Shown here in pieces: positions 25,596 through 33,448 of a stretch of 64,000 nt of DNA (positions are counted from its first letter, which is position 1; the number at the start of each line of letters is the position of its first letter). The DNA lies in the NCBI GenBank assembly GCA_947451525.1, contig CANFZM010000002.1, forward strand, positions 124,001 to 188,000, read 5' to 3'. This stretch comes from Flavobacteriaceae bacterium. Its GTDB lineage: Bacteria > Bacteroidota > Bacteroidia > Flavobacteriales > Flavobacteriaceae. The position numbers and the translations under genes were made by a program. The notes beneath the pieces are model-generated. The model did not search any database, was not told the origin of the DNA, and saw only the letters and a list, made by a program, of their open reading frames with translations.

Positions 25596-26426
25596 TTATT
25601 CATGCATTGCTAAAATTGGAATTGTAGAACCATAACTCATTTCTTCGGTAAAACTTGAAGTAAATAACCATTTGAAAAAAGTTCTTTTATAAGAAATCAT
25701 GGTTAGCACATCGATCTCTTGGCTAGTAATAAAATCTTCGATCGTTTCTTTTGCATATTCACTAGGGATGATAAAAAATTGGACCGGTTCGTCTTTAAAT
25801 AAAGTTTCCCATTCTTGATACACTGCTGCACTATTATCGGATTCTATGGTTTCTACATAAAGACATTTAACAACCGCTTTGGCAGCTTTGGCAATTTTAA
25901 TAACATTTTGCAAAGCAACTTTATCTTTTTCTCTAAAACGTGTGGTAAAGCCTATAGTGGCAATTTTAGTATACTTCGCTCCTTCTGGAATACTAAAAAC
26001 AGGAACATTTAAACTTGTAATTGCCTCGCCTGTATTGGTGCCAAAAAGTTTTTCAAACCATCCGCTAGCACCAGAGGTTCCCATTACAACATAATCAATA
26101 TTATCTTTTTTTACTGCTTCTTTTATACTGTGCAATAAATCACCATCGGTAAGTAGGTGACTCATTTTTATAGCTTCAAAACCATTTTCTTCGGCAATTT
26201 TTCGAAGCTTTGGAAGCTCGTCTTTAAACCTATCCAAATTGGATAACTCAATGGTATCGTAAATTTCTTTATAATTTTGAAGTCCAAATTGACTATCCAC
26301 AATTGGAAATTCATAAGTGTGAAGCAAAATTAATTCACCGTGAACCAATTTAGCCAATCCTAATGCATGTACATAAGCATTGTTTGCAACATTAGAAAAA
26401 TCTGTAGGGAAAAGAATTTTTGTCAT
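25596..26426 (-). CDS. Universal stress protein, tandem Usp domains
   Basis: A 276-residue protein with two UspA domains. The first runs from MTKILFPTDFSNVANNAYVHALGLA to VMGTSGASGWFEKLFGTNTGEAI, carrying the G-2x-G-9x-G-S/T ATP-binding pattern. The second is more divergent (TKIATIGFTTRFREKDKVAL to MISYKRTFFKWLFTSSFTEEM) and seems to lack the nucleotide motif. It is a soluble stress-related protein; the specific role is unknown. It is divergent from mnmE. Confidence 0.85.
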   Translation of the reverse strand: MTKILFPTDFSNVANNAYVHALGLAKLVHGELILLHTYEFPIVDSQFGLQNYKEIYDTIELSNLDRFKDELPKLRKIAEENGFEAIKMSHLLTDGDLLHSIKEAVKKDNIDYVVMGTSGASGWFEKLFGTNTGEAITSLNVPVFSIPEGAKYTKIATIGFTTRFREKDKVALQNVIKIAKAAKAVVKCLYVETIESDNSAAVYQEWETLFKDEPVQFFIIPSEYAKETIEDFITSQEIDVLTMISYKRTFFKWLFTSSFTEEMSYGSTIPILAMHE

Positions 26427-26571
26427 TTGATTTAAATATTTATTTGAATATTAAATTTAGTAATAAAATTTTGAATAATGCATGACAAGCAACATATTTA
26501 CATTTATTTAACATTGTTGTAATTGGTTGTAATGTACTAAAATTTGTTTTTCAGAAAGAGTATAAAAATGA

Positions 26572-26579
26572 TACCTTTG
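26572..26579 (+). promoter_or_regulatory. -7 box of mnmE
   Basis: TACCTTTG fits TAnnTTTG 29 bp upstream of the mnmE ATG. A TTTG at 26543-26546 is about 25 bp away, longer than the normal 19-20 bp. Confidence 0.45.
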
Positions 26580-26608
26580 CGATTCAAAAAAAAGAAGAAA
26601 CAACTATT

Positions 26609-28012
26609 ATGATAGATCCAAATACTATTGTTGCTCTAGCTACGCCTTCTGGTGCCGGTGCTGTGGCAATCATCCGCATGTCGGGAGAAAATGCTATAAG
26701 CATTGCTTCGGAAGTATTTCAATCGGTTTCTGGAAAAGATATAACCAATCAAAAAACACATACCATTCATTTAGGAACTATAGCAGAAGATGGTAAAATT
26801 TACGACCAAGTACTGCTTTCTATTTTTAAAAATCCGAATTCGTATACTGGCGAAAATGTAATTGAAATTTCGTGTCATGGTTCTACTTTTATACAACAAC
26901 AAATTATTCAGTTGTTGTTGCGAAAAGGTTGCCGAATGGCGCAAGCCGGAGAATTCACTCTTAGAGCCTTCTTAAACGGCAAACTCGATTTATCTCAAGC
27001 AGAAGCCGTTGCCGATTTAATTTCGTCGGATAACGAGGCTTCGCATCAAATTGCTATGCAACAAATGCGTGGCGGATTTAGTAGTGAAATAAAAAAACTA
27101 CGAGAAGAATTATTAAATTTTGCTTCGTTAATTGAACTCGAATTGGATTTTGCTGAAGAAGATGTAGAATTTGCAGATAGAACACAATTTCATGATTTAT
27201 TAAATAGAATAGAATTTGTATTGAAACGATTAATCGATTCGTTTGCTGTGGGTAACGTAATTAAAAACGGAATTCCGGTTGCTATTGTTGGCGAACCTAA
27301 TGTGGGGAAATCTACATTATTGAATGCTTTATTAAACGAAGAACGCGCCATAGTATCAGAAATTGCTGGAACTACTCGAGATACTATAGAAGACGAATTA
27401 GTAATTGGCGGTATTGGTTTTAGATTTATAGATACTGCGGGAATCAGGGAAACTATTGATGTAATTGAAAGCATAGGGATTAAGAAAACTTTTGAAAAAA
27501 TTGAGCAAGCGCAGGTGGTTCTTTATTTAGTAGACAGTGTTCAGTGTTCAGTAAGCAGTTTGAACAGTTTAAAAATAGAAATTGAGAAAATCAAGAATCA
27601 ATTTCCTCTAAAACCTATAATTATAGTTGTAAATAAAGTAGATTTAATTTCTAGTGAAGAAAGGTTAGAACTGCTGGAACAACTAGAAATTTTAAACGTG
27701 AAACAAATTTTATTGAGTGCTAAAAACAAAGAAGGAATTGACGAACTTAAAAATCAATTGCTGTCTTTTGTAAATACTGGTGCGTTACGTAATAACGAAA
27801 CTATCGTCACTAATACAAGGCATTACGATTCTTTACTTAAAGCATTGGAAGAAATACAAAAAGTAAAATTCGGATTGCATAGTGGCATCCCTTCCGATCT
27901 TATGGCAATTGATATTCGTCAGGCTTTGTACTACTTTGGGGAGATTACGGGCGAAGTTACCAATGATGAATTGTTGGGTAATATTTTTGCGAATTTCTGT
28001 ATCGGCAAATAG
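26609..28012 (+). CDS. mnmE: tRNA uridine-5-carboxymethylaminomethyl modification GTPase MnmE
   Basis: A 467-residue GTPase that, with MnmG, installs the cmnm5 group on U34 of several tRNAs. The N-terminal tetrahydrofolate-binding domain has SGAGAVAIIRMSGENA. The G domain has G1 GEPNVGKS at 228-235, DTAG at 275-278 and NKVD near 345, and the C-terminus is FCIGK. At 27535-27569 the G-domain DNA contains 7-bp-period CAGTGTT-type repeats that encode a SVQCSVSSLNSL insertion. The last 18 bases are the target of SGI1-type integrases, and an integrase gene follows. The reading frame is intact. Confidence 0.95.
   Translation: MIDPNTIVALATPSGAGAVAIIRMSGENAISIASEVFQSVSGKDITNQKTHTIHLGTIAEDGKIYDQVLLSIFKNPNSYTGENVIEISCHGSTFIQQQIIQLLLRKGCRMAQAGEFTLRAFLNGKLDLSQAEAVADLISSDNEASHQIAMQQMRGGFSSEIKKLREELLNFASLIELELDFAEEDVEFADRTQFHDLLNRIEFVLKRLIDSFAVGNVIKNGIPVAIVGEPNVGKSTLLNALLNEERAIVSEIAGTTRDTIEDELVIGGIGFRFIDTAGIRETIDVIESIGIKKTFEKIEQAQVVLYLVDSVQCSVSSLNSLKIEIEKIKNQFPLKPIIIVVNKVDLISSEERLELLEQLEILNVKQILLSAKNKEGIDELKNQLLSFVNTGALRNNETIVTNTRHYDSLLKALEEIQKVKFGLHSGIPSDLMAIDIRQALYYFGEITGEVTNDELLGNIFANFCIGK
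27535..27569 (+). repeat. CAGTGTT-type heptamer repeats within mnmE
   Basis: CAGTGTT, CAGTGTT, CAGTAAG, CAGTTTG and AACAGTT follow one another with a 7-bp period inside the G-domain coding sequence, keeping the frame. They resemble intergenic heptamer repeats elsewhere in the window. Confidence 0.7.
27995..28012 (+). other. Putative attL core at the mnmE 3' end
   Basis: TTCTGTATCGGCAAATAG encodes F-C-I-G-K-stop. The same 18 bp of trmE/mnmE (TTCTGTATTGGTAAGTAA in Enterobacteria) is the attachment site of SGI1-type islands. The integrase gene lies 0.8 kb downstream and a divergent copy of the core lies at 52775-52792. Confidence 0.65.
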
Positions 28013-28065
28013 CATATACAAAACATCAAAAAATAAAACAAAATAAAACAAACAAAAACAATCTA

Positions 28066-28086
28066 ATCCCTTTTAAATAAAGGGAT
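28066..28086 (+). terminator. Hairpin downstream of mnmE
   Basis: ATCCCTTT (28066-28073) and AAAGGGAT (28079-28086) form an 8-bp stem with a 5-nt loop, 54 bp after mnmE and inside the proposed island end. The T-run is weak. Confidence 0.5.
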
Positions 28087-28121
28087 GTTACATTTTATAT
28101 AAAATATCAACTTTGTGATGT

Positions 28122-28190
28122 TTTGCTATTTTTTACTATTTTTTGTACCGTTTTTGTACCTCATATTCATATTTTTACTATTTTTGAAAT
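28122..28190. repeat. Short direct repeats inside the left island end
   Basis: CTATTTTTT-type nonamers occur at about 28126, 28136 and 28178, and TTTTTGTACC-type decamers occur twice at about 28140-28160. The spacing suits arm-type integrase sites between the core and int. A TATTTTTG (28179-28186) may be the promoter -7 box for the HTH gene. Confidence 0.45.
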
Positions 28191-28266
28191 GAAATGGCGA
28201 AATTATGTCCCTTATTTACCCTTAATTCTACTTATTTCGCCTTATATCCTCTTAATACAACTAAAT

Positions 28267-28827
28267 ATGAGTTCAAATATTATAGTAAAAAGAATATGTG
28301 ATTATTGTAAAAATGCCTTTGATGCTAAAACAACAAAGACTAAATATTGTTCACATATTTGTAACAGCAGGGGTTATAAGTTAAATCAAAAATTGAAAAA
28401 AATTGAAACGAGCGATACAGAAACAAAAGCAAAAATTTCTAATTATGCTTTAGATGTAAATTCAAAAGATTTTTTAACTGTTAAAGAAGCATCTACACTA
28501 CTTAATATGTCTTCCAAAACTATCTATAGATTAATTGAACAAAAAGATTTAAACGGATACAATTTTTCGGTTAGAAAAACACTTATAAGAAGAAAAGATA
28601 TTGAGGGTTATTTTGATAGCAATTTGATAAGTACAGATTATGTTAACCCCGAAAGAAAAAGCGAAATAAATTTTAAAAATTCCTATACAATTAATGAAGC
28701 CCTAGAAAAATTTAATATTTCAAACGGTGCATTATACAATATTATTAAAAGGCATAACATCCCAAAAGAGAAACACGGAAAATATACATTAGTAAAAAAA
28801 GAAGATTTAAACAGAATTTTTCAATAA
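28267..28827 (+). CDS. Zinc-finger plus double helix-turn-helix protein (excisionase/regulator-like)
   Basis: A 186-residue protein with an N-terminal C-x2-C-x13-C-x3-C zinc motif (CDYC ... CSHIC, residues about 10-32). Two MerR/excisionase-type HTH segments follow: FLTVKEASTLLNMSSKTIYRLIEQ near 80-100 and YTINEALEKFNISNGALYNIIKR near 145-167. It probably binds the element's DNA as excision factor or regulator. The start at 28267 is chosen; an extended ATG at 28123 would add a hydrophobic stretch from non-coding, A/T-rich DNA. It ends 6 bp before the integrase gene. Confidence 0.72.
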   Translation: MSSNIIVKRICDYCKNAFDAKTTKTKYCSHICNSRGYKLNQKLKKIETSDTETKAKISNYALDVNSKDFLTVKEASTLLNMSSKTIYRLIEQKDLNGYNFSVRKTLIRRKDIEGYFDSNLISTDYVNPERKSEINFKNSYTINEALEKFNISNGALYNIIKRHNIPKEKHGKYTLVKKEDLNRIFQ

Positions 28828-28833
28828 CCAAAT

Positions 28834-29979
28834 ATGAGTAGAGTAACATTAAGAGAAAAAAAATTAAGTACTGGAAAAATAAGTCTTTATTTAGACTACT
28901 ACCCTCCTATCATTAATCCTAAAAACGGAACGGAAACCCGTAGAGAATTTTTAAAGTTATATTTATTCAGTAACCCAAAAACAATAGAAGAAAAAAAGCA
29001 GAATACAGAAAATTTTGACCTTGCTGAAATAATCAAATCCAAAAGAAATGTTCAACTCAAAAATAAAGAATTTGGTTTTAAAGATAATGTAGTCTTGAAT
29101 GTTAATTTTATAACTCTATACAAAAGTGTTGTTGATGACTATTTTAATACTGGAAGTAAATCAAATCACAGTTCATGGAAAGCTTCTTTAAATCATTTGG
29201 AAAATTTTAGTGGAGGTGTAATATTATCCAATAATTTAACTCTTGATTATATAAAAAAGTATAGAGCTTATCTTTTAAAGGCAAAAAGCACTAGAAATTC
29301 AAAAGTTGACAAAAACCTAGCAAAAAATACTGCTTCATCCTATTTTAAAAATTTTATTTCTGTTTTAAAGATTGCATATAAACAAAATTTAATTGAAAAG
29401 AATTTAGCCGAAGATGCGGAATACATCAAAGAAGAAGAAACCCACAGAGAGTATTTAACCGAAAAAGAAATTTCCTTGTTATGGAAAACCGAAATTAAAA
29501 TCGAAAAAGTAAAATATATGGCAATATTTTCAGCTTTGAGTGGTTTGCGTTTTGTAGATATAAACAATCTTTACTGGGAAAACATATTTAATGACAAACA
29601 TCAAGGGTATTACATTTCATTAAGAGAGGAAAAGACAAAATCTATTAAAAATCATCCTATTTCCGATACTGCATACAATATTCTAAAAACACAAAAAACA
29701 AATACAGGACTAATATTTGGAGGTATTCAATATTCTCAAATAACTAGACCTTTAAAAGATTGGATAGCAAAGTCCGGCATTAAAAAGAAAATTTCATTTC
29801 ATAATTTCAGACATAGCTACGCAACCTTACAACTTGCAAATGGAACTGACATATACACCGTGTCAAAGTTATTAGGTCACAAAAACGTTTCTACAACACA
29901 GATTTACACCAAAGTAATGGACAAAAATAAAATTGAAGCTGCTAACCGTATAAATATCCAATTAGATGGAATTTCTTAA
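28834..29979 (+). CDS. Tyrosine recombinase / site-specific integrase
   Basis: A 381-residue phage-type integrase. It has an N-terminal arm-binding domain (about 1-90), a SAM-like core-binding domain (about 95-195, with LYKSVVDDYFNTGSKSNHSS) and a catalytic domain with Arg239 (SGLRFVDI), Lys267 region, His323-x-x-Arg326 (FHNFRHS), His349 (LLGHKN) and nucleophile Tyr358 (TTQIYTK). All catalytic residues are present, so it should be active. Its position beside the mnmE 3' end is the SGI1-like arrangement. It overlaps the next gene by 14 bp. Confidence 0.93.
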   Translation: MSRVTLREKKLSTGKISLYLDYYPPIINPKNGTETRREFLKLYLFSNPKTIEEKKQNTENFDLAEIIKSKRNVQLKNKEFGFKDNVVLNVNFITLYKSVVDDYFNTGSKSNHSSWKASLNHLENFSGGVILSNNLTLDYIKKYRAYLLKAKSTRNSKVDKNLAKNTASSYFKNFISVLKIAYKQNLIEKNLAEDAEYIKEEETHREYLTEKEISLLWKTEIKIEKVKYMAIFSALSGLRFVDINNLYWENIFNDKHQGYYISLREEKTKSIKNHPISDTAYNILKTQKTNTGLIFGGIQYSQITRPLKDWIAKSGIKKKISFHNFRHSYATLQLANGTDIYTVSKLLGHKNVSTTQIYTKVMDKNKIEAANRINIQLDGIS

Positions 29980-31090
29980 CAATCACGTTAAAATAGCGGA
30001 TGCAGAATTAAAAAAATTAACTGCCTTTTCTATTAATTCTTTAAAGTCGGATTCTGAAAATGGAATATCCGTTACTAAAGCTATTGATAATATACGTCGC
30101 AAAATTTGGGATGAATTTATAGAAACTAGTTTTATTTATCATTATAAAGATCATTTTGAAGAAGTTTATAGAATATATAGGCTTTCGTTTGACAACTATG
30201 ATAATAATAAAATTGATGTAGTAAAAGCTGTCTTAAAAAATGAAGCATCTGATGAATTCTTAAAAAGGTTAAAAATCAAGAAAGTTTCAAATTACACATA
30301 CGGCGAAGATTTTGATAATATCACATATGAAGACTTCGTTACCCATTTGTTAAAATATGATGTTTATCAAAAATGTTATAATAGATTCGGTGAAAACAGT
30401 GAGCTTTTTAAATTACTTTTTGAAGCTAATGATTATAAATATTTTACTTTTAATAAGTTTGAAGGTCATGTAGTCAATTCAACATTATATAGAAACATCT
30501 TTTCTGAATATTATCCAAACAAGCAAATTCCAATTGCAACATATAAAGAAAATGAATATGGCGGGGGCTATTACGAAATTAGTAGTTCAGTAGATAGAAC
30601 CGATATTTCAACTAGCGAAAGATTAATAAATAACTTTAATTCATCAATCCAACAAGAAGGATTTACTACCACCGAAGAAAGTAGAATAAAAACTTCTATT
30701 GATAAATTAAGTAATGTTGAAAAGTCATTTTTGTTTCACATTATGTGTAAAGCATTAGGTGATAACATAGCAAATAATGCTATTCAGAAAAAAAACAACG
30801 AAAAACCATTCAATTTACCGGCTACAGAACTATGCCGCTTAATGAGCATTATAGAGATTAAAGATTTGAATTCATTTGACAAGATGAAATATAGAGACAC
30901 CGTTCAGTATAAAGTTCTCACAAAGGGAATTGAATATATAGAAAAAGATGAAAGAATAATGTTCATTGAAACCTTAGTAAAAAAAATAAAAGATTTAAAT
31001 CTTTCGGATACAACAAAATATATCAAATCAATACTCTATAAAGAACATACGAAACTAACTAATCTAAAAAAGTTAGCAAAAAATGAATAA
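29966..31090 (+). CDS. Island protein of unknown function
   Basis: A 374-residue soluble protein I do not recognise. It is acidic and Lys/Asn-rich, with predicted helices throughout (IDNIRRKIWDEFIETSFIYHYKDHFEEVYRIYRLSFDNYDN) and a central glycine-rich turn NEYGGGYYEISSS near residue 200. No signal peptide or membrane segment is seen. Its start overlaps the integrase end by 14 bp, so it is co-translated and may act with the recombinase. It is followed by a terminator. Confidence 0.7.
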   Translation: MEFLNNHVKIADAELKKLTAFSINSLKSDSENGISVTKAIDNIRRKIWDEFIETSFIYHYKDHFEEVYRIYRLSFDNYDNNKIDVVKAVLKNEASDEFLKRLKIKKVSNYTYGEDFDNITYEDFVTHLLKYDVYQKCYNRFGENSELFKLLFEANDYKYFTFNKFEGHVVNSTLYRNIFSEYYPNKQIPIATYKENEYGGGYYEISSSVDRTDISTSERLINNFNSSIQQEGFTTTEESRIKTSIDKLSNVEKSFLFHIMCKALGDNIANNAIQKKNNEKPFNLPATELCRLMSIIEIKDLNSFDKMKYRDTVQYKVLTKGIEYIEKDERIMFIETLVKKIKDLNLSDTTKYIKSILYKEHTKLTNLKKLAKNE

Positions 31091-31125
31091 ATAATACATA
31101 AAAAAATCCACACATTTTTATTTAC

Positions 31126-31170
31126 AAACCCAATTGATGTTTAAAGAAAACGTTAATTGGGTTTTATTTT
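31126..31170 (+). terminator. Terminator after the integrase operon
   Basis: AAACCCAATT (31126-31135) and AATTGGGTTT (31155-31164) form a 10-bp stem with a T-rich tail (TTATTTTT), 36 bp after the stop of the unknown gene. Confidence 0.7.
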
Positions 31171-31228
31171 TAATAAAATTAAAGTTGCAACGAATTGATT
31201 TATTTACATTTTTCTGAAAATTTCAAAA

Positions 31229-31264
31229 CCACACATTAAACCACACAAATATCCACACCCATTA
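31229..31264 (+). repeat. Iteron-like 12-bp direct repeats
   Basis: CCACAC begins at 31229, 31241 and 31253, each exactly 12 bp apart and each followed by six A/T-rich bases. A fourth CCACAC sits at 31108-31113. The array lies directly upstream of an HTH protein and the replication-type genes. It may be an operator or origin iteron set. Confidence 0.6.
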
Positions 31265-31281
31265 ATATGAACCTTTGAAGT

Positions 31282-31623
31282 ATGGAAAAACAACAATTTT
31301 ACATGCTCTCAGAAGAAGGAATAAAAGTACTAGCAGAGCAAATTACAGAAAACATTAAAAAGGCAATTGCACCATCTGAATCTTCTAAAGATGATGCCTA
31401 TATGAGTATTGACGAAACCGCTAAACTTATCAATCTGGCTAAGTCTAGCATATATGGTTTAGTTCATCGAAAAAAAATCCCCTTCCATAAAGTGGGCAAG
31501 AAATTATACTTTTCAAAGGAAAGTATTTTGCAATGGATTAATAATGGAAAGCACAATACAAAATCTGATATTGAAACTAAAGCAGATGAGTATTTGATGA
31601 AAAAACAGCTATTTAATCGTTAA
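31282..31623 (+). CDS. Helix-turn-helix excisionase-family protein
   Basis: A 113-residue protein with an excisionase/MerR-type winged HTH: AYMSIDETAKLINLAKSSIYGLVHRKKIPFHKVGKKLYFSKESILQWI (about 41-88). This family is common next to mobile-element replication and integration modules of Bacteroidota and is thought to control excision or replication. Iteron-like repeats lie immediately upstream, a plausible binding site. No promoter is obvious beyond an imperfect -7 box. Confidence 0.82.
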   Translation: MEKQQFYMLSEEGIKVLAEQITENIKKAIAPSESSKDDAYMSIDETAKLINLAKSSIYGLVHRKKIPFHKVGKKLYFSKESILQWINNGKHNTKSDIETKADEYLMKKQLFNR

Positions 31624-31644
31624 TCTAACGTAACATTTACGAAC

Positions 31645-32070
31645 ATGGACAATTATTTATACCGATGTCAGTATTGTGGTAAAGATTATAAACCCAATAG
31701 ACGCAAGAAACAAAAGTATTGTAGTAATAGTTGCAGAACTAGAGCATTTGTAACAAAAAATACTACTGGATTAAACATTGCAAAAAAGGAAGTCGAAAAA
31801 AAAGAACCTCTAAAAGTTGAAAAAATGAGTTTAGCTGGTGTTGGCAATGCAGCGGCTGGTACATTAGCTGTGAATGCGTTAACAAGCCTATTCACAAGCG
31901 AAGAAAATAAGCCTGCGACAAGGAAAGATTTACAAAACTTGGCAAATAATTTAAAACAAAGGTATCATCTCATTATAAATGCTCCTGAATCGATCGATGG
32001 CACAAAGCCATATTACGATATGGAGACCAAAACCATTGTTTACCTAAAGCCTGAACTTAGATGGAAATAA
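31645..32070 (+). CDS. Zinc-finger protein of the replication module
   Basis: A 141-residue protein with an N-terminal C-x2-C-x14-C-x3-C zinc motif (CQYC ... CSNSC). This closely parallels the zinc motif of the HTH protein at 28267-28827, suggesting both recognise DNA of the same element. A glycine/alanine-rich stretch (GVGNAAAGTLAVNAL, a possible membrane or packing helix) is followed by a polar C-terminal domain. The family is unnamed as far as I can tell. It overlaps the next gene by 10 bp. Confidence 0.65.
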   Translation: MDNYLYRCQYCGKDYKPNRRKKQKYCSNSCRTRAFVTKNTTGLNIAKKEVEKKEPLKVEKMSLAGVGNAAAGTLAVNALTSLFTSEENKPATRKDLQNLANNLKQRYHLIINAPESIDGTKPYYDMETKTIVYLKPELRWK

Positions 32071-33353
32071 ACAGTATTAAAGAAATAGATACTATAATTG
32101 GTAACGCTTTTAAAACGAACAAAGAAATTGCAGTTAATCAATTGGAACAAATAATTTCCAAAATGCCAATTGAAATCAAAACATTAATTAACGATGCGTT
32201 TACTTTAAAAAGGATTCCAAAGGAGTATTTACTAAGTTCAATATTGTTTGCTTTCAGCAATGCTGGTGGTCTTGCCTTTTCAATAAAAGCGATGGGATAT
32301 ATAAATTATGCCAATCTATATTTTTCTATAATTGGAAGTCGTGGAGACATTAAATCCCCAGCAATGGATTTAGCAACATTTCCTTTGGTAAAATATGACA
32401 ACGAAAAATATAAAGAATTCAAAAAAAACAATATCGAATTAGAAGAAACTGAAAAAAGCGACAGAAAACAATTATTTCTACAAGATGCTACAATTGAATC
32501 GGCAATTTATACACATTATAAAAACAAATATTCGATTGGAATTTTTATCGATGAACTCTATTTCATTATCGAAAAAATGGCAAGTAAAAGCAGTACGGAG
32601 GGCACAGCTTGGAGAACTTTCTTTTTGCAAGGAAATACTAATAAGCACATTGATATATCACGTAAAACAACAGAAAGTTTTAGGATTGAAAAATCATATC
32701 CAACGTTATTAGGTTCAATCCAAAGTCAATTTGTTCCGAAACTATTTGCAGACGGAAATTTAGAAAGCGGATTAATAGACCGAATCCTTTTTACTAATAA
32801 ATTGACAATGAATAATCAATTATCGATAAATGATATTTCTATTGAAGTATCTGAAAATTACTCTAAATCCCTAATCAATCTTCTAAATTATCGTACCGAA
32901 ATAGAAAACACTTTTGAAATGGATGATTTACAAATAGAGCTTGATTCAAATGCTAATAATAGGCTGTTTGATTATTCCCAAGAATTAATAAATCGTCAAA
33001 ATAAAGCGAATGATTTAAGCAAAGAATATATCTCAAAAATGATGATAAACATTCACAAAATAAGCCTTTTAACACACTTAATTTTAAATTCAAAAAGGCA
33101 AACATATCAAAGTAAAATCAATGTTGAAACGGTTGAAATTGCAATTCTAATTCTTGAGTTCTATTTCATAAACTTCAAAATTGTTTTAGATGAAAATATC
33201 AGTCAAAAAGAAAAATTACCAACAACCGAAGATATTATCAGATTAGCAATAAAAAACAATGCCAGTCAAAAAGATGTTGTTGCCATTACTGGAATGAATA
33301 AATCATCAATATCAAGAAAATGGAATAACGTATTAATGCAACTTGCAACTTGA
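32061..33353 (+). CDS. DUF3987-like replication/ATPase protein
   Basis: A 430-residue protein with features of DUF3987 helicase-like proteins: a degenerate P-loop in IIGSRGDIKSPAMDLATFPLVKYDNEKY (about residues 93-120) and a Walker B-like strand IGIFIDELYFIIEKM near 160. A C-terminal HTH (ASQKDVVAITGMNKSSISRKW) would bind DNA. Such proteins appear with primase-like partners in mobile elements, which is the arrangement here. Functional ATPase activity is uncertain because the P-loop Ser/Thr is replaced by Ser-Pro. The 3' end carries one arm of an inverted repeat. Confidence 0.72.
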   Translation: MEINSIKEIDTIIGNAFKTNKEIAVNQLEQIISKMPIEIKTLINDAFTLKRIPKEYLLSSILFAFSNAGGLAFSIKAMGYINYANLYFSIIGSRGDIKSPAMDLATFPLVKYDNEKYKEFKKNNIELEETEKSDRKQLFLQDATIESAIYTHYKNKYSIGIFIDELYFIIEKMASKSSTEGTAWRTFFLQGNTNKHIDISRKTTESFRIEKSYPTLLGSIQSQFVPKLFADGNLESGLIDRILFTNKLTMNNQLSINDISIEVSENYSKSLINLLNYRTEIENTFEMDDLQIELDSNANNRLFDYSQELINRQNKANDLSKEYISKMMINIHKISLLTHLILNSKRQTYQSKINVETVEIAILILEFYFINFKIVLDENISQKEKLPTTEDIIRLAIKNNASQKDVVAITGMNKSSISRKWNNVLMQLAT

Positions 33354-33438
33354 AATTAAAACATAAAACCCCTGAATAGTTAATAAATTCAATACTTAAC
33401 AATGATTAATTAGAATATTGCAAGTTGCAGGTTGCAAA
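33337..33438. repeat. Inverted heptamer-based repeat pair
   Basis: TGCAACTTGCAACT at 33337-33350 is inverted at 33423-33436 with 13 of 14 bases matching. The right arm consists of heptamers TTGCAAG, TTGCAGG and TTGCAAA at 33418-33438. The arms flank the gap between the DUF3987-like and primase-like genes. Confidence 0.65.
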
Positions 33439-33448
33439 CCAAAATAAT

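Noticed and set aside
28123..28266. An N-terminal extension of the HTH gene giving a membrane-like segment
   Set aside because: The extension comes from A/T-rich repeat DNA at the island end; the zinc motif and HTHs begin after the ATG at 28267.
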